NCBI RefSeq assembly: GCF_007743815.1
Contig: NZ_CP036265.1
Location: 5,277,823 to 5,341,822 of the forward strand
Direction of reading: 5' to 3'
DNA length: 64,000 nt
Source of the DNA: Alienimonas californiensis
GTDB lineage: Bacteria > Planctomycetota > Planctomycetia > Planctomycetales > Planctomycetaceae
Positions within the stretch are counted from its first letter, which is position 1; each line of letters starts with the position of its first letter. A program made the position numbers and the translations under genes. This document shows positions 27,716-37,129 of the stretch, in pieces. The notes below the pieces were generated by a model. That model saw only the letters and a list, made by a program, of their open reading frames with translations. It had not been told where the DNA came from and ran no database searches.

Positions 27716-28308
27716 TCGGTGCCCGGACTTGCCTGAAGCGCGTCGAGGCGGGCTCGCAGTCTGTCCGCGGCAGCCGCGAAGTCCGGTTCGGCGGAGAGCC
27801 GGTTGAGCGCCGCTCGGACCCGTTGATTCGCCTTCGGACCGAACTTCCCTCGTTCGATCAACCGCACCCCCGCGGCGGCCCCGGCGAGCAGGTCGTCCGG
27901 TGACCCGGCGCGGTCCAGGTCGGCGGCTTTGCGGGCGTACCGCTCGGCGAGTTCCTTCTCCCGCTGGATCGCCTGTCGGCACTCCACACAGTGAAGGCAT
28001 TCGGTGCCCAAGTCGAATTGGAGGTCCTCGAACCAGTGTCTCTGCTCCTCCGCGAACCAGAGGAAGCCGCGCCCGCAGTCTTTGCAGCGGCAGTCCTGAT
28101 CAAAGTAGCCGGCTTCCTGCATCACGCTCGGTGTTTGTCGGCCGAGGTCCGCCTTCACATAGGTTCCCGGAACCGCCTTGGGGCGATCGACGAGCCTTCG
28201 AGCGCCTCCAAACCCGAGCACGCCCTTCCACGAGTCCGGCGTGAACCGCGGGCCGCGGCCGTAGCGGGGGTGAACAACGTAGTCGGCGTAGCGGCTGAGG
28301 TCGGGCAC
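27712..28308 (-). CDS. Zinc-ribbon domain protein
   Basis: The 198-residue protein carries a zinc-ribbon near residues 72-110: [24 protein letters not shown] followed by CLHCVECR. Two CxxC knuckles are separated by an EQ-x-W/F-(Y/F) signature, as in the probable zinc-ribbon family of small bacterial proteins. The N-terminal half has a conserved-looking [15 protein letters not shown] segment. The C-terminal half is helical and charged. The function is unknown; nucleic-acid or protein binding through zinc is inferred. It is first in a two-gene unit with the lipocalin-like gene (ATGA overlap). Confidence 0.72.
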   Translation of the reverse strand: MPDLSRYADYVVHPRYGRGPRFTPDSWKGVLGFGGARRLVDRPKAVPGTYVKADLGRQTPSVMQEAGYFDQDCRCKDCGRGFLWFAEEQRHWFEDLQFDLGTECLHCVECRQAIQREKELAERYARKAADLDRAGSPDDLLAGAAAGVRLIERGKFGPKANQRVRAALNRLSAEPDFAAAADRLRARLDALQASPGTE

Positions 28309-28432
28309 GGGCGGGGACTCCAGTACGACGGGACCAGTCTATCGACAACGACAAGCCGCCGGCCTGCCGGTTCGGGCGGCGCTGCGGTATCCTTCGCCGC
28401 CGCTCCCCCCGCCCTACCCAGTCAGTTACCCC

Positions 28433-29521
28433 ATGGAAGCCGGCATCGTCGGTCTGCCGAACGTCGGCAAGTCCACCCTGTTCAACGCCCTCACCCAGGC
28501 CGGGGCGTTGGCCGCGAACTACCCCTTCGCCACCATCGAGCCGAACGTCGGCGTCGTGCCGGTGCCGGACCCGCGGCTGGACCTCATTCAGTCCTTCATC
28601 ACCTCCCAGAAGGTGATCCCGGCCAGCGTGCGGCTGGTGGACGTCGCCGGGCTCGTGAAGGGCGCCAGCGCCGGCGAGGGGCTGGGGAACAAGTTCCTCA
28701 GCCACATCCGCAACGTAGACGCGATCTGCCACGTGGTCCGGTGTTTTCAGGGGGAAGTGACCCACGTCGACGGCGACGTGAACCCGGTCCGCGACATCGA
28801 GACGATCCAGACCGAACTGCTGCTCTCCGACCTGCAAATGGTCGAGTCGGCCAGCCAGAAGTCCGCCAAGCTGGCCCGCGGCGGCGACAAGGAGGCCAAG
28901 GCGAAGCTGGCCCTGCTGGAACAGGTCGGCGCCGTGCTGAACGAGGAGCAGCCCGTGCGGAGCCTCCAGATCGAGGACAAGGAGCAGCGCAAACTGCTCC
29001 GCGGCTTCGCCTTCCTGACGGCCAAGCCGGTGCTGTACGTCGCCAACGTGGACGACACGGACCCCGCCGGCGAGGGCCCGCTGGTGCAGGCCGTGCGGGA
29101 CTTCGCCGCCAAGGACGGGGCGGACGTGGTGCCCGTCTGCGCCCAGTTGGAAAGCGAACTGGCCGAACTGGACGAGGAAGACCGGGCCGAGATGCTGGCG
29201 GACGTCGGCCTGGAAGAGCCGGCCCTCGCGGCCCTCAGCCGGGCGGCGTATCGCACGCTGGGCCTGCAAAGCTTCTACACCGCCGGCCCCAAGGAGGTGC
29301 GGGCCTGGACGGTGCCGGTCGGCGCCACCGCCCCGGAGGCCGCCGGCCAGATTCACAGCGACATCCAGCGCGGCTTCATCCGCTGCGAGACCTACAGCGT
29401 CTCCGACCTGGTCGAGCTCAAAAGCGAAAAGGCGATCCGCGAAGCCGGCCGCCTGCGGGTCGAGGGGAAGGAATACGTGATGCGGGACGGCGACGTCTGC
29501 CACTTCCTGCACAACGGCTGA
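28433..29521 (+). CDS. ychF: Redox-regulated ATPase YchF (Obg-family P-loop)
   Basis: The 362-residue protein matches YchF in length and motifs: G1 GLPNVGKST, switch region [10 protein letters not shown]3 DVAGLVKGA, a coiled-coil helical insertion (about 130-200) and a C-terminal TGS domain ending [10 protein letters not shown]. In place of G4 NKxD it has NVDD, consistent with the known ATP preference of YchF/OLA1. It is a ribosome-associated stress regulator. A TATCCT-like -10 lies about 45 nt upstream of ATG. Confidence 0.95.
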   Translation: MEAGIVGLPNVGKSTLFNALTQAGALAANYPFATIEPNVGVVPVPDPRLDLIQSFITSQKVIPASVRLVDVAGLVKGASAGEGLGNKFLSHIRNVDAICHVVRCFQGEVTHVDGDVNPVRDIETIQTELLLSDLQMVESASQKSAKLARGGDKEAKAKLALLEQVGAVLNEEQPVRSLQIEDKEQRKLLRGFAFLTAKPVLYVANVDDTDPAGEGPLVQAVRDFAAKDGADVVPVCAQLESELAELDEEDRAEMLADVGLEEPALAALSRAAYRTLGLQSFYTAGPKEVRAWTVPVGATAPEAAGQIHSDIQRGFIRCETYSVSDLVELKSEKAIREAGRLRVEGKEYVMRDGDVCHFLHNG

Positions 29522-29742
29522 GGCCGGCGCGGTGTCGGACGGACGGGGTCGTCGGGGCCGGCGAGAGCACGGCAGCGGAGATGGACGCCCCCCTGCCGCC
29601 CCCGTCCCGCGCGGGGCTCGGCGCCCGGTGCGAACGGTCCCCGTGAGATCGGCCGTCGCCTGTCCGCTTGCCGAAGTCCGAGCCGGCAAATAACGTCTGG
29701 GGACGGTCCATCCGGTTGTCAACCCCCATTGCTGGAGTTCCC

Positions 29743-30612
29743 ATGGCTTCAGTTTCTTCGTTCCGACTCCCGAGGCCGATCGCCGGCCTCGCCCTCATCG
29801 TGCTTGGCGGATGTCTGGGGGAGACGGCCGACGAGGCCGGCGCCGCCGTGCGGGCTCCGAGGGCCGGCTCCGCCTCCGGCCGGGTCACGATGCCCGACGA
29901 GTCCCCGATCGTCGCGGAGGTGAAGGACTTCTTCGTCTCGATCGAGGGCGTCTCCGAGGCCGGGGAGCGGGTGTCGTACGCCCCGGCCGTCCAGGACGAC
30001 GGGGCCTACACGCAGAAGCTGGCTCCCGGCCAGTACACGTTCGGCACCTCGAGGATCGCCGTCGTCTTCGACGGGCAGGAGCATTTACTGCCCCTCGAGC
30101 CCGTCGGGCGGCTGGCCGGGAAGGATCGCGACGCGGCCGACGGGATCGTGCAGGACTTCGTCTGGAAGCCGACCGGCGTGACCCCCTACGGCCAGTCCCA
30201 GGGCTCCGACCCCAACAACCATACGCACTGGTACGGAATGCACGTCCGGCTGAGCGCCGACGGCTATCGCAACGATCTCAAGGCCGCGGCGACGCCGCTC
30301 CCGGTCGAGGCCTCGCTCCGCTTCTCGCTCGAGGCCAAGGGCAAAGGGATCGACGGACGGGAGGCGCCCTCGTTTTCCGTCGACCGGACCGTCGATCCGG
30401 ACGGTTATAAGAATCAGGATCTCAACGATCTGATGCCGGCCCGGTACGTCCTTACCGGCGTCGCGGTCCTCCCCGACGGCACGACCAAGCCGCTGCTGCT
30501 CCAGGGGCCCGGCGACTACCCGGGCTACAAGCCGAGCGTGGAGATCGCGCCGATCAACGATCAGATCCTCGGCAAACTGTCCGGCCCCGCCGTCTCGTTC
30601 GTGATGAAATGA
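29743..30612 (+). CDS. Lipoprotein of unknown function
   Basis: The 289-residue protein has a type II signal peptide with lipobox LGGC (Cys near residue 24), so it should be lipid-anchored outside the cytoplasm. The mature part is mostly beta-rich, with segments such as GAYTQKLAPGQYTFGTS suggesting a prealbumin/carboxypeptidase-regulatory-like fold and the segment SDPNNHTHWYGMHV. No enzyme motif is seen. ATG 29743 is chosen because the lipoprotein signal begins there. The in-frame start at 29668 would bury it. A hairpin follows directly after the stop. Confidence 0.7.
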   Translation: MASVSSFRLPRPIAGLALIVLGGCLGETADEAGAAVRAPRAGSASGRVTMPDESPIVAEVKDFFVSIEGVSEAGERVSYAPAVQDDGAYTQKLAPGQYTFGTSRIAVVFDGQEHLLPLEPVGRLAGKDRDAADGIVQDFVWKPTGVTPYGQSQGSDPNNHTHWYGMHVRLSADGYRNDLKAAATPLPVEASLRFSLEAKGKGIDGREAPSFSVDRTVDPDGYKNQDLNDLMPARYVLTGVAVLPDGTTKPLLLQGPGDYPGYKPSVEIAPINDQILGKLSGPAVSFVMK

Positions 30613-30634
30613 CGGTCCGGCGGACGCCGGACCG
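30613..30634. terminator. Hairpin directly after lipoprotein stop codon
   Basis: A perfect 9-bp stem CGGTCCGGC / GCCGGACCG (30613-30621 with 30626-30634) with a 4-nt loop begins one base after the TGA. There is no T tract. Confidence 0.6.
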
Positions 30635-30884
30635 CTGATCCGGCCGGGCGGCCGGGGTCGGCCGACGAGCAGCGTCGGTTCGCGGATCGACGCCGACCGG
30701 CCGCCCCCGGACCTGTGACGCGGCACGCTCCTGATCGGACGCCGCCCGTCCCGGGGGCGACCCGAGCCACGGCGGCCCCACGAGCCAAGGCCACAGCGGG
30801 CCGACCCCGGCCACCCGCCCGCCGAGGGAAAGCTGGAACTGAACACAGAGCGCCGCGGCGGCCAGGATCCGCTACAGCGCGAGG

Positions 30885-31310
30885 TCAGGCGTCTGCCTCG
30901 GATTCGGCATACCAACCACTGTAATCAAAGAACGGGTGGCCCGAGACAAGCTGCCCCGACCGCAACTCGTCGAGTGACCACAGATGTTCTGTGTACTCGT
31001 CCTGTGCAGAGCCGCTGAAAATGGCCAGAAGGGAGGTCACGAAGTCGAAGACCTGTTCGTCGCCCGGATGCCTTCCCGACACATCGGCCATAACTCCGGC
31101 CGACGGCTCGCCACCGAACCGTCGGACCAGATCCGTCCAGCCTTCGGGCCCCAACTCCCTGGGCCCGCCGCGGTAGAAGTTGATGTACAGGCAAGGATCA
31201 TCGGCTGAAGTTGCCAGCCACGGCTCGCGCTGAGCAGGATACGCGCCGTCGAGGTAAGCCGCTATTTCCTCCTCAGTCGTGCCACGGAGGAAGACGAAGA
31301 CGGATCTCAC
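30885..31310 (-). CDS. Hypothetical protein, lower-GC accessory gene
   Basis: This 141-residue soluble protein starts at GTG 31310 after a strong Shine-Dalgarno sequence (GGAGG, 5 nt spacing), unusual for this window. It is rich in aromatic residues at the C-terminus (GHPFFDYSGWYAE). It has the segments ADVSGRHPGDEQV and LWSLDELRSGQ, which I recall in scattered small uncharacterised bacterial proteins, possibly immunity-type. I cannot confirm that. GC content is clearly below the neighbours and AT-rich DNA precedes it. Together these suggest horizontal acquisition. No toxin partner is visible. Confidence 0.75.
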   Translation of the reverse strand: MRSVFVFLRGTTEEEIAAYLDGAYPAQREPWLATSADDPCLYINFYRGGPRELGPEGWTDLVRRFGGEPSAGVMADVSGRHPGDEQVFDFVTSLLAIFSGSAQDEYTEHLWSLDELRSGQLVSGHPFFDYSGWYAESEADA

Positions 31311-32075
31311 GGTCGCCTCCGAGACGCCTAACGAGTGTTTATTTTGACATCATGCGCGATCAGGCGCGCCGTGCAGCACTGGCGTGTCGCCAGTGAGGAA
31401 TAATGCTGCTCACAGTTTGTTGCCACCCTACTAAGCGGCGTCGGTCGCGGGGGACGATTCTTTCCCCGTGGAGCGTCAGCGGAGCGAGGTGAGCATGCTA
31501 ACAATGCCCGACGGCCCGCCGTGTGCGGTGTCGCGTCGCCCTCCCTCTTCGCCTGTCCCCGGCGCGAGCGTGGGCCGCCCCTCGACCGCCGATCAGTTGG
31601 GACGCCGAACCTCTTGTTCGCCAATGGGTTCCGAAAAAAACGTCCCGCCCCCGCGTAGGGTGAGGGGTTCGACCGCATGCCGCCCGCAGCGAGGCGGGCG
31701 GCGGTCGGGTCCCTCGCGGGGCGACCCGGCCGGCCGACGTTGGTGACGGACGCCGGACCCGCGTCGCCCCCGCGCCGTTCGGCCTGCGCAGCCGCGCGGC
31801 GCGACACTGCCCCCCGCCTGTCGGCATGGACGCCGCACCCGCCCCGCCTTCCCTCGGGAGAGCCCACGAGCGTCCGCTCGTCCGGCCCCGGGTCCCGCGG
31901 GCGGGCCGTCCCCGAGGCCCGGCGAACCACTGCCGGCGCCCGTATTCCACCTTCCCCACTCCTGCCCCGGCGCACACCGGCCGGGCCCCGGCGCCGGTTC
32001 TCCCCGGCACAGGCCGGGCGGGGCGGCGAACGATCCTGCGTGTGGTCAGAACCTTCGGTGACATTTCGATCCGCG
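31311..32075. other. Gene-poor region with hairpins, no recognised gene
   Basis: The first 130 nt are AT-richer and hold a perfect 8-bp palindrome at 31377-31395 (CACTGGCG TGT CGCCAGTG). The rest is GC-rich. A 9-bp or longer hairpin lies near 31678-31710 (GCCGCCCGC / GCGGGCGGC) and ACGAGCG TC CGCTCGT at 31868-31883. Open frames exist on both strands, but their products are low-complexity Arg/Pro/Ala sequence without motifs. I searched by eye for RNase P RNA, tmRNA and SRP RNA signatures and found none. An unrecognised structured RNA is possible. Confidence 0.5.
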
Positions 32076-32116
32076 ACCCGGCTGCGGCGGAGGCAAATCC
32101 TCCGCCGCGGCCGGGT
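32076..32116. terminator. Long hairpin downstream of YkgJ-type gene
   Basis: Arms 32076-32093 and 32099-32116 pair over 18 positions with one mismatch (ACCCGGC...GCCGGGT) around a 5-nt loop. They lie about 65 nt past the stop of the minus-strand cysteine-cluster gene. Confidence 0.75.
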
Positions 32117-32179
32117 TCGCCGCTGCGCCGACAATCACCCGCCTTCCGTCGCCCGCCCGTGACCGCTCCGCCGACCCGT

Positions 32180-33019
32180 TCACGCCGCCCGACGCAGCGG
32201 GGTCTCCGCGGCCCCGCCGTCGGCGATGCGGCCGGCGTAGATCGCTTCCAGGAACGCCGGGAAGGCCTCCGCCGACCGGGGGGCGCCGTTCCAGGCGGCG
32301 GCGACGCGACGGAAGAAGTCCATCTCCCACCGGGCCGCGGCGAGTTCGCCGGGGGCGGTCAGCGGGTCGACGTCCTCGGCGGTCCACGGCCGCGGACACA
32401 GCTCGTAGGCCGGGTGCGTGCCGGAGCGGCCCCGGGCCGGCACGTCGTGCACCTTGACCAAATGGCCGTCCGAGGCGAACCGCAGCGGGAACGAGCGGCA
32501 GGAGGCCGGCCGCTGCCCGTAGACGCCGCACCGGCCGGTCCCGCGGGGGTTCTCGGCGGTCGGGGGGGTCTCCTGGAGGAACCGGCACTTCGTGCTGCCG
32601 GGGAGCGTCGCGCTGGGCTCGTGCGTCAGGCAGAGCACCGTCGCCGCCTGCGGATCGTCGGCGAAATACAGCACCGGGGCGTAGCGGCGGGAGATCTTGC
32701 CCTCCGCGTCCGGCCAGCGGCAGGCGACCTCCCAGAACGACCGCCCCGTCTCCCGGGTCAGACGGAACACGTCCGCCCCGGTCACCGGCACCGCGAAGCT
32801 CCGGCAACACCCGGCGTGGCACCCGTCGCAGGGCGTGCCGCCTTCCGGTTCGACGCCGCACCCCTCGCCGGAGCCGCACCCGCCGCCCGAGCAGCCCCCA
32901 CGTTCCCCGCCGCCGAGCACCGTGAGCGTCGGCAACGGGAGCAGGGTCGGGCCGTCGTCGCCGCCCGTTCGGGGGGCGCCGGGGGGGTTGTGCCGGGGGG
33001 CAGGTCGGCCGTGGGTCAT
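32180..33019 (-). CDS. YkgJ family cysteine-cluster (putative Fe-S/zinc) protein
   Basis: The protein of about 279 residues has an N-terminal Gly/Cys-rich segment (GGCSGGGCGSGEGCG), then the family motif CDGCHAGCCR. Further cysteines follow in KCRFL, GRCGVYGQRPASCRSFP and ELCPRP, matching the CxxCxxxCC...C...C layout of YkgJ proteins thought to bind a metal or Fe-S cluster. The reaction is unknown. ATG 33019 is preferred because GGAG lies 8-11 nt upstream. ATG codons at 33034 and 33064 are in frame. Followed by a long hairpin. Confidence 0.82.
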   Translation of the reverse strand: MTHGRPAPRHNPPGAPRTGGDDGPTLLPLPTLTVLGGGERGGCSGGGCGSGEGCGVEPEGGTPCDGCHAGCCRSFAVPVTGADVFRLTRETGRSFWEVACRWPDAEGKISRRYAPVLYFADDPQAATVLCLTHEPSATLPGSTKCRFLQETPPTAENPRGTGRCGVYGQRPASCRSFPLRFASDGHLVKVHDVPARGRSGTHPAYELCPRPWTAEDVDPLTAPGELAAARWEMDFFRRVAAAWNGAPRSAEAFPAFLEAIYAGRIADGGAAETPLRRAA

Positions 33020-33225
33020 CCGCCGTCGCTCCATGCCGGGTCGGAAGGGGGTCCCCCCACTCATCGGTCCCGGGGGCGCCGGGGTTCACCGGCGGCGGCG
33101 CGACCCTCCCGGGCGGGGCGATCTGCGAAAAACTTCGCCGGCCCCGACGGTTTCGTGCACGAAACGGCGTCGGCGTTCCCACCACTACCTCAGCCCCCCG
33201 CCCCACTCCCACCCGCCCCGCCGCG

Positions 33226-35634
33226 ATGCGCCTGACGCTGCGAACCCTGCTGGCCTACCTGGACGATCAACTCTCCCCGTCGGAGATGCAGGAGATCGGG
33301 GCGAAGTTGAAGGACGCCCCCGCCGCCCGGGAACTGGCCGAGCGGGCGAAGGAGACGATCCGCCGGCGCCGACTGGGCGTGCCGGGCGATCCGGGTGCCG
33401 GCGGCGACGCCGGCGCCCCGACGCCGGACGTGGCGGCGCTCGATCCGAACGAGGTCGCCGCCTATCTGGACAACGCCCTGCCGCCGGAGCGGGTCGCCGC
33501 GGTGGAGCAGGTCTGTTTGAACGATGACGCGCATCTCGCGGAGGTCGCCGCGGGGCACCAGATCCTCACGCAGGTGCTGTCCGAGCCGGTGGCGGTCCCG
33601 CCGACGCTCGCCTCGCGGCTGGCGGGCCTGGCCCCGGCGGCGGCGGCCGATCCGGACGTTGCGGCCCATCCGTCCCGGCCGGCCCATCAGTCCTCCCCGA
33701 ACATGGCCGCGGTCCCGGCGGGTCCGCGGTCCGAAGGCTTCGAGGCGGGGCTGCCCGAGCATTTGCGCAAGCACACCCGCCGGAGTTGGGGCTGGGTCCC
33801 GTACGCGGCGGCGGCGTTGCTGGCGGCGATCTGGCTGGGATCGCTGGCCTTGGACGAGGACATGCTCCGCGGTTGGGCGGGCGGCGCCGACCCGGCGAAT
33901 CCGGACGCGACCGGCCTGCCCTCCGCCGCCGTCGCCGACGCGGAGAACGCCGCCGAAGTCGACGACCCCGCCGGGGACGCGGCGGGCGAGGCCGGGGACG
34001 CGGTCGACGCCTCGGCCGCCCGCCTCGCCGCGGCCGAGGCCGCCGCCGCGGCGGTGGTCGCGGCAGACACGGCCGCCGACGAGGCCGAAGCCGTCCGGCT
34101 GGCCGACACGATGCCCGTCGACCCTCCCCCGCCGGAAGCCGGGGCCGGTCCGGTCGCCGTCGCCTCCAGCGACGCGACGATGCCCACCGCGGACGCGGCG
34201 AACGCCAACCCGGCCGCCCCCGCCGCGGGCGACGCCGTTTCGGGCGACGCAGTTGCGGGCGACGCAGTTGCGGGCGATGCCGCGACCGCGGACGCCGCCC
34301 CCGGCCCCGCGGTTCGTCCCTCGGCGCCGCTGACGGTCGCGGACGGTCGTGGCCTGTACGCGCTCGACCTGGAGCGTGGGGGCTTCTACCTCGTCCCCGC
34401 CGGGCAGCCGGTGCCGAAGGGCGTGCCGCTGGTCGTGCCCGAGCCGTTGCAGGCGACGGTCGCCGTGGAGGGTCTGCCGCTGACCATCGAGCTGCTCGGC
34501 GGCACCCGGGCGCTGTTCGATCCGGCCCAGGCCGACGGGGCGTTGGTCGGCCTGGCGGTGGTAGACGGCCGCGTGCGACTGATCCGCGGCGACGCGGCGA
34601 CCGATGGGAACGAACCGGCCGTCGTGTTGGGCGCCGGCGCGGCGAAGTGGCGGTTGACGCCCCAGCCGGGCGCGACGGCGGCGATCGTCGTCGAGCCGCG
34701 GCGGCCGGAGGGCGCCGGGGCCGACCTCGCGGGCGCTCCGCAGCGGGCGGCGTTGGCGGCGCTGGGCGGGGCCGTGGAGGCCGTCGATCTGGCGCCGGGT
34801 TCCCAGCGGGAACCGGTCGCCCTGCCGCCCGGCAGCGCCGTCGCCATGATCACCGAGGCCGGCCAACTGGCCGCCCCCGGGGCGGCGCCGGCCCTCGCCG
34901 CCGGAATGTTCGTCGACGGCCTGCCCGGCTGGACGACCGGGAACCCGCCGTCGGAGGCGGAGACGCTGCTCGCCGATCAGTTCGCCGCGGCGTTGATCGA
35001 CGGCCAGCCGCTGGAGATCTCCCTGCCGCCGCTGGTCGAGGATCAGCGGGAACTGCTCGCCCGGCAGGCGGTCGCGGCGCTGGCCCTGGCCGGCCGGGCG
35101 GGCGATCTGGCCCGCACGCTGAAGCGGACCCCGCACCCCTCCGTCGTGCTGGTCGCCGCGAACGGCCTCCGCACCCTCCTGGGACGCAACCCGGAGATGG
35201 ACGCCGAAGTCCGCAGCGCCCTGGACCGCGAGTTCCCCCCGGAGGCCCGCCTAGCCCTCGGCCGGCTGCTCGACCGGCTCACCGACGCCGAGGCCCGCGA
35301 TCCGCAGGTCAGCGCCGTGGTGATCGACGCTCTGGAGAGTTCCGAACTGGCCGTCCGCACGCTGGCGATCACGGAGCTGGAGCGGCTGACCGGCGTCACG
35401 AGGTCCTATCGGCCGCTCGATTCCGCGTCGCAGCGCGAGAGCGCCGTGAAGCGCTGGCGGCGGGAACTGGACCGTACCGACGGGGCGATCCTCGATCCGA
35501 ACGAGGCCGCCGCCGAACCGGTCGACGCCGGCGCCGAGGCTGCGGAGACGCCCGCCGCACAGCCCGGCGGCGCCACGCGCCCCGGCAATCCCACGGGGGT
35601 GGACTTTGACCGCCTCATCCCCGGCGACCTTTGA
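33226..35634 (+). CDS. Membrane protein with anti-sigma-like N-terminus and HEAT-like C-terminus
   Basis: In this 802-residue protein, residues 1-150 hold two similar helical segments (LLAYLDDQLSPSEMQEI and VAAYLDNALPPERVAAVEQ) resembling anti-sigma factor cytoplasmic domains, without the His-Cys-Cys zinc ligands. One membrane helix lies near 190-207 (VPYAAAALLAAIWLGSLAL). An Ala/Asp/Glu/Pro-rich extracytoplasmic linker (about 220-365) includes four 15-bp repeats encoding AGDAV. After about 370 comes a beta-rich part, and from about 560 helical HEAT-like repeats (LVAANGLRTLLGRNPEM). It may relay envelope state to the cytoplasm, which is inference. No sigma factor is adjacent. Confidence 0.75.
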   Translation: MRLTLRTLLAYLDDQLSPSEMQEIGAKLKDAPAARELAERAKETIRRRRLGVPGDPGAGGDAGAPTPDVAALDPNEVAAYLDNALPPERVAAVEQVCLNDDAHLAEVAAGHQILTQVLSEPVAVPPTLASRLAGLAPAAAADPDVAAHPSRPAHQSSPNMAAVPAGPRSEGFEAGLPEHLRKHTRRSWGWVPYAAAALLAAIWLGSLALDEDMLRGWAGGADPANPDATGLPSAAVADAENAAEVDDPAGDAAGEAGDAVDASAARLAAAEAAAAAVVAADTAADEAEAVRLADTMPVDPPPPEAGAGPVAVASSDATMPTADAANANPAAPAAGDAVSGDAVAGDAVAGDAATADAAPGPAVRPSAPLTVADGRGLYALDLERGGFYLVPAGQPVPKGVPLVVPEPLQATVAVEGLPLTIELLGGTRALFDPAQADGALVGLAVVDGRVRLIRGDAATDGNEPAVVLGAGAAKWRLTPQPGATAAIVVEPRRPEGAGADLAGAPQRAALAALGGAVEAVDLAPGSQREPVALPPGSAVAMITEAGQLAAPGAAPALAAGMFVDGLPGWTTGNPPSEAETLLADQFAAALIDGQPLEISLPPLVEDQRELLARQAVAALALAGRAGDLARTLKRTPHPSVVLVAANGLRTLLGRNPEMDAEVRSALDREFPPEARLALGRLLDRLTDAEARDPQVSAVVIDALESSELAVRTLAITELERLTGVTRSYRPLDSASQRESAVKRWRRELDRTDGAILDPNEAAAEPVDAGAEAAETPAAQPGGATRPGNPTGVDFDRLIPGDL
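34225..34284 (+). repeat. Four tandem 15-bp coding repeats
   Basis: Units at 34225, 34240, 34255 and 34270 each read close to GCGGGCGACGCAGTT and encode Ala/Ser-Gly-Asp-Ala-Val/Ala in the linker of the surrounding membrane protein. Units two and three differ at one base. Copy number may vary between strains. Confidence 0.85.
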
Positions 35635-35642
35635 TCGCTCGA

Positions 35643-35679
35643 CGGGTTCGCCGCTCTCATCAAGAGAGCGGCTAACCCG
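35643..35679. terminator. Bidirectional terminator hairpin between convergent genes
   Basis: CGGGTT / AACCCG and CCGCTCTC / GAGAGCGG pair with a 2-nt internal loop and ATCAA loop. The stem overlaps the stop codon of the minus-strand small gene (35672-35674) and begins 8 nt after the plus-strand stop. Confidence 0.85.
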
Positions 35680-35896
35680 CGTTCGGCTCGTAGACCACCG
35701 CCATCAGCACGTCGCTGGGGGCGAAGGCGCTTTTCGTCAGGCCGTGGGAAGCGTCGTCCGGCACAACTGTCTGCGGGGCGATGTTGCCGAACACCTGCAC
35801 GACCTTCGCCCCGCTGTCGCGAAGCCAGTCGTTCATCTCGGTCTCCAGCGAGGTCAGGTCCGCCTCGGTCGCCTTGAAGAACTTGATCTGCTGCAT
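35672..35896 (-). CDS. Small conserved-looking hypothetical protein
   Basis: This 74-residue protein reads MQQIKFFKATEADLTSLETE, then NDWLRDSGAKVVQVFGNIAPQT, and ends with VLMAVVYEPN. The layout (strand, helix, strand with Gly-Asn-Ile-Ala-Pro-Gln, strand) suggests a small ferredoxin-like fold. I recall similar proteins in planctomycetes but no function. It lies 87 nt downstream of the dienelactone hydrolase gene on the same strand. Confidence 0.75.
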   Translation of the reverse strand: MQQIKFFKATEADLTSLETEMNDWLRDSGAKVVQVFGNIAPQTVVPDDASHGLTKSAFAPSDVLMAVVYEPNAG

Positions 35897-35983
35897 CGTG
35901 ACGCCCGGTTGAGGGAGGGGGCCGATCCGTTGGCATCGCGTCCCGGACGCTTCAAGCGTTCGGGGCGCTCCGCTTCGAGAGAA

Positions 35984-36856
35984 TTACTGGGCGGCCTGGG
36001 CGGTCGGCAACGATTCGCCCTTCAGGGCGACGTCGAACATCGCCCTCATCGCCGCCCAACTGCGGGCGTCGGCCTTGGCATCGTAGCCCAAGCCGTCCCG
36101 CCCCTGGTCGTCGGCGCCGGGGTTGGTGAAGCCGTGCTTGGCCTTGGCGTAGGCGGTGAAGACGTAGTCGGCCCCCGCTTTCTCCAGCGGGGCGAGGCAG
36201 GCTTCCACCTGATCCGGCGGAACGAACGGGTCGGCGGCGCCGTGGCAGATCATGATGCCGGCGGAGACGTTCGCCGCCTCCTCCGCCGAGGCGGCCGGCA
36301 GCGCCCCGTGGAAGCTCACCACCGCCTTCACCGGGGCGTGGGCGTAGGCCATCTGCAGCACCGTCGCCCCGCCAAAGCAGTAGCCGATCGCCGCCAGATT
36401 GTCCGGGTCCGTCTTGGGATGCTTCTTCAACTGATCCAGCCCGGCGAGGGCCCGGCCCCGCCAGTCGTCCACATTTTCCCGCACCATCCCGGCGAACTTC
36501 GACGCCTCCTCCGGGTGCTTCGCGGTCTTGCCCTGCCCGTACATATCGACGGCGAAGGCGACGTAGCCCATCTCCGCCAGCATTTCGGCCCGGTGTTTGG
36601 CGTAGTCGTTCAGGCCCCACCACTCATGGACCACCAACACGCCGGGCCGGGGGCCGTCGAGGGCGTCGTCGTAAGCGACAAACCCTTTGAACGTCGTGCC
36701 GTCGTGCTGATATTCGACCGTCTCCGTCTTCACCGCCGCGGGGGCGGCGACGGCGCCAACCGCAAAGGCGGCCACCGCCGACAGCAGGGCGAGCGGACGG
36801 GGCGACCGACGGACGAGGCGGGCCGGGGCCGGGAGAGATCGGGCGGGGGCGTGCAT
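35984..36856 (-). CDS. Exported dienelactone hydrolase family protein
   Basis: The 290-residue protein has a long basic signal peptide (about 1-40, core LALLSAVAAFAVGAVAAPA). The dienelactone hydrolase fold has a cysteine nucleophile in GYCFGG, Asp in HGAADPFVPP and His in KHGFTNPG, plus EWWGLN near the front. Family enzymes hydrolyse lactones or short esters. The GYCFGG/Asp/His triad is complete. Substrate is unknown. The C-terminal ADARSWAAMRAMFD matches the family end. Confidence 0.9.
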   Translation of the reverse strand: MHAPARSLPAPARLVRRSPRPLALLSAVAAFAVGAVAAPAAVKTETVEYQHDGTTFKGFVAYDDALDGPRPGVLVVHEWWGLNDYAKHRAEMLAEMGYVAFAVDMYGQGKTAKHPEEASKFAGMVRENVDDWRGRALAGLDQLKKHPKTDPDNLAAIGYCFGGATVLQMAYAHAPVKAVVSFHGALPAASAEEAANVSAGIMICHGAADPFVPPDQVEACLAPLEKAGADYVFTAYAKAKHGFTNPGADDQGRDGLGYDAKADARSWAAMRAMFDVALKGESLPTAQAAQ

Positions 36857-37129
36857 CCGGGCGATCCTTGGAGGGGACGGGGGGACGGGCGGCGGGGTCC
36901 GGTTGAACGCTCCGGGGCGGTTCGATCAAGCGGGCGGGAACAATCCGCGCCCGCGGACCGTACCACCCGGACGGTCCGCGGCGGTATCGTCCGAATCGGG
37001 GGCGGACCCTTCTGTCCCGTTCCGGGATTCGCCCGACCCCGCCGCCCCGTCCCCGGGCGATCCCGTTCCTCGGTCGCGTCGTCGATCTCCCTCCCCGTCA
37101 CATCGCCGACCTGCTGGAGAACCCGCAAA

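Noticed and set aside
31326-31332. GTTAGGC on the minus strand just before the low-GC gene, like an integron attC core site
   Set aside because: No partner core site or attC-like hairpin is found within 150 nt, and the 3' side of the gene has only GCCTGAC. A 7-nt match alone is too weak.
31468-32134. Long open frames on both strands in the gene-poor region
   Set aside because: Products are Arg/Pro/Ala low-complexity sequence with no motif or start signal, as expected for random frames in very GC-rich DNA.
35606-37129. Plus-strand frame upstream of the zinc-ribbon gene
   Set aside because: It is the antisense of the dienelactone hydrolase gene. The GTG at 37130 with GGAG explains the start.
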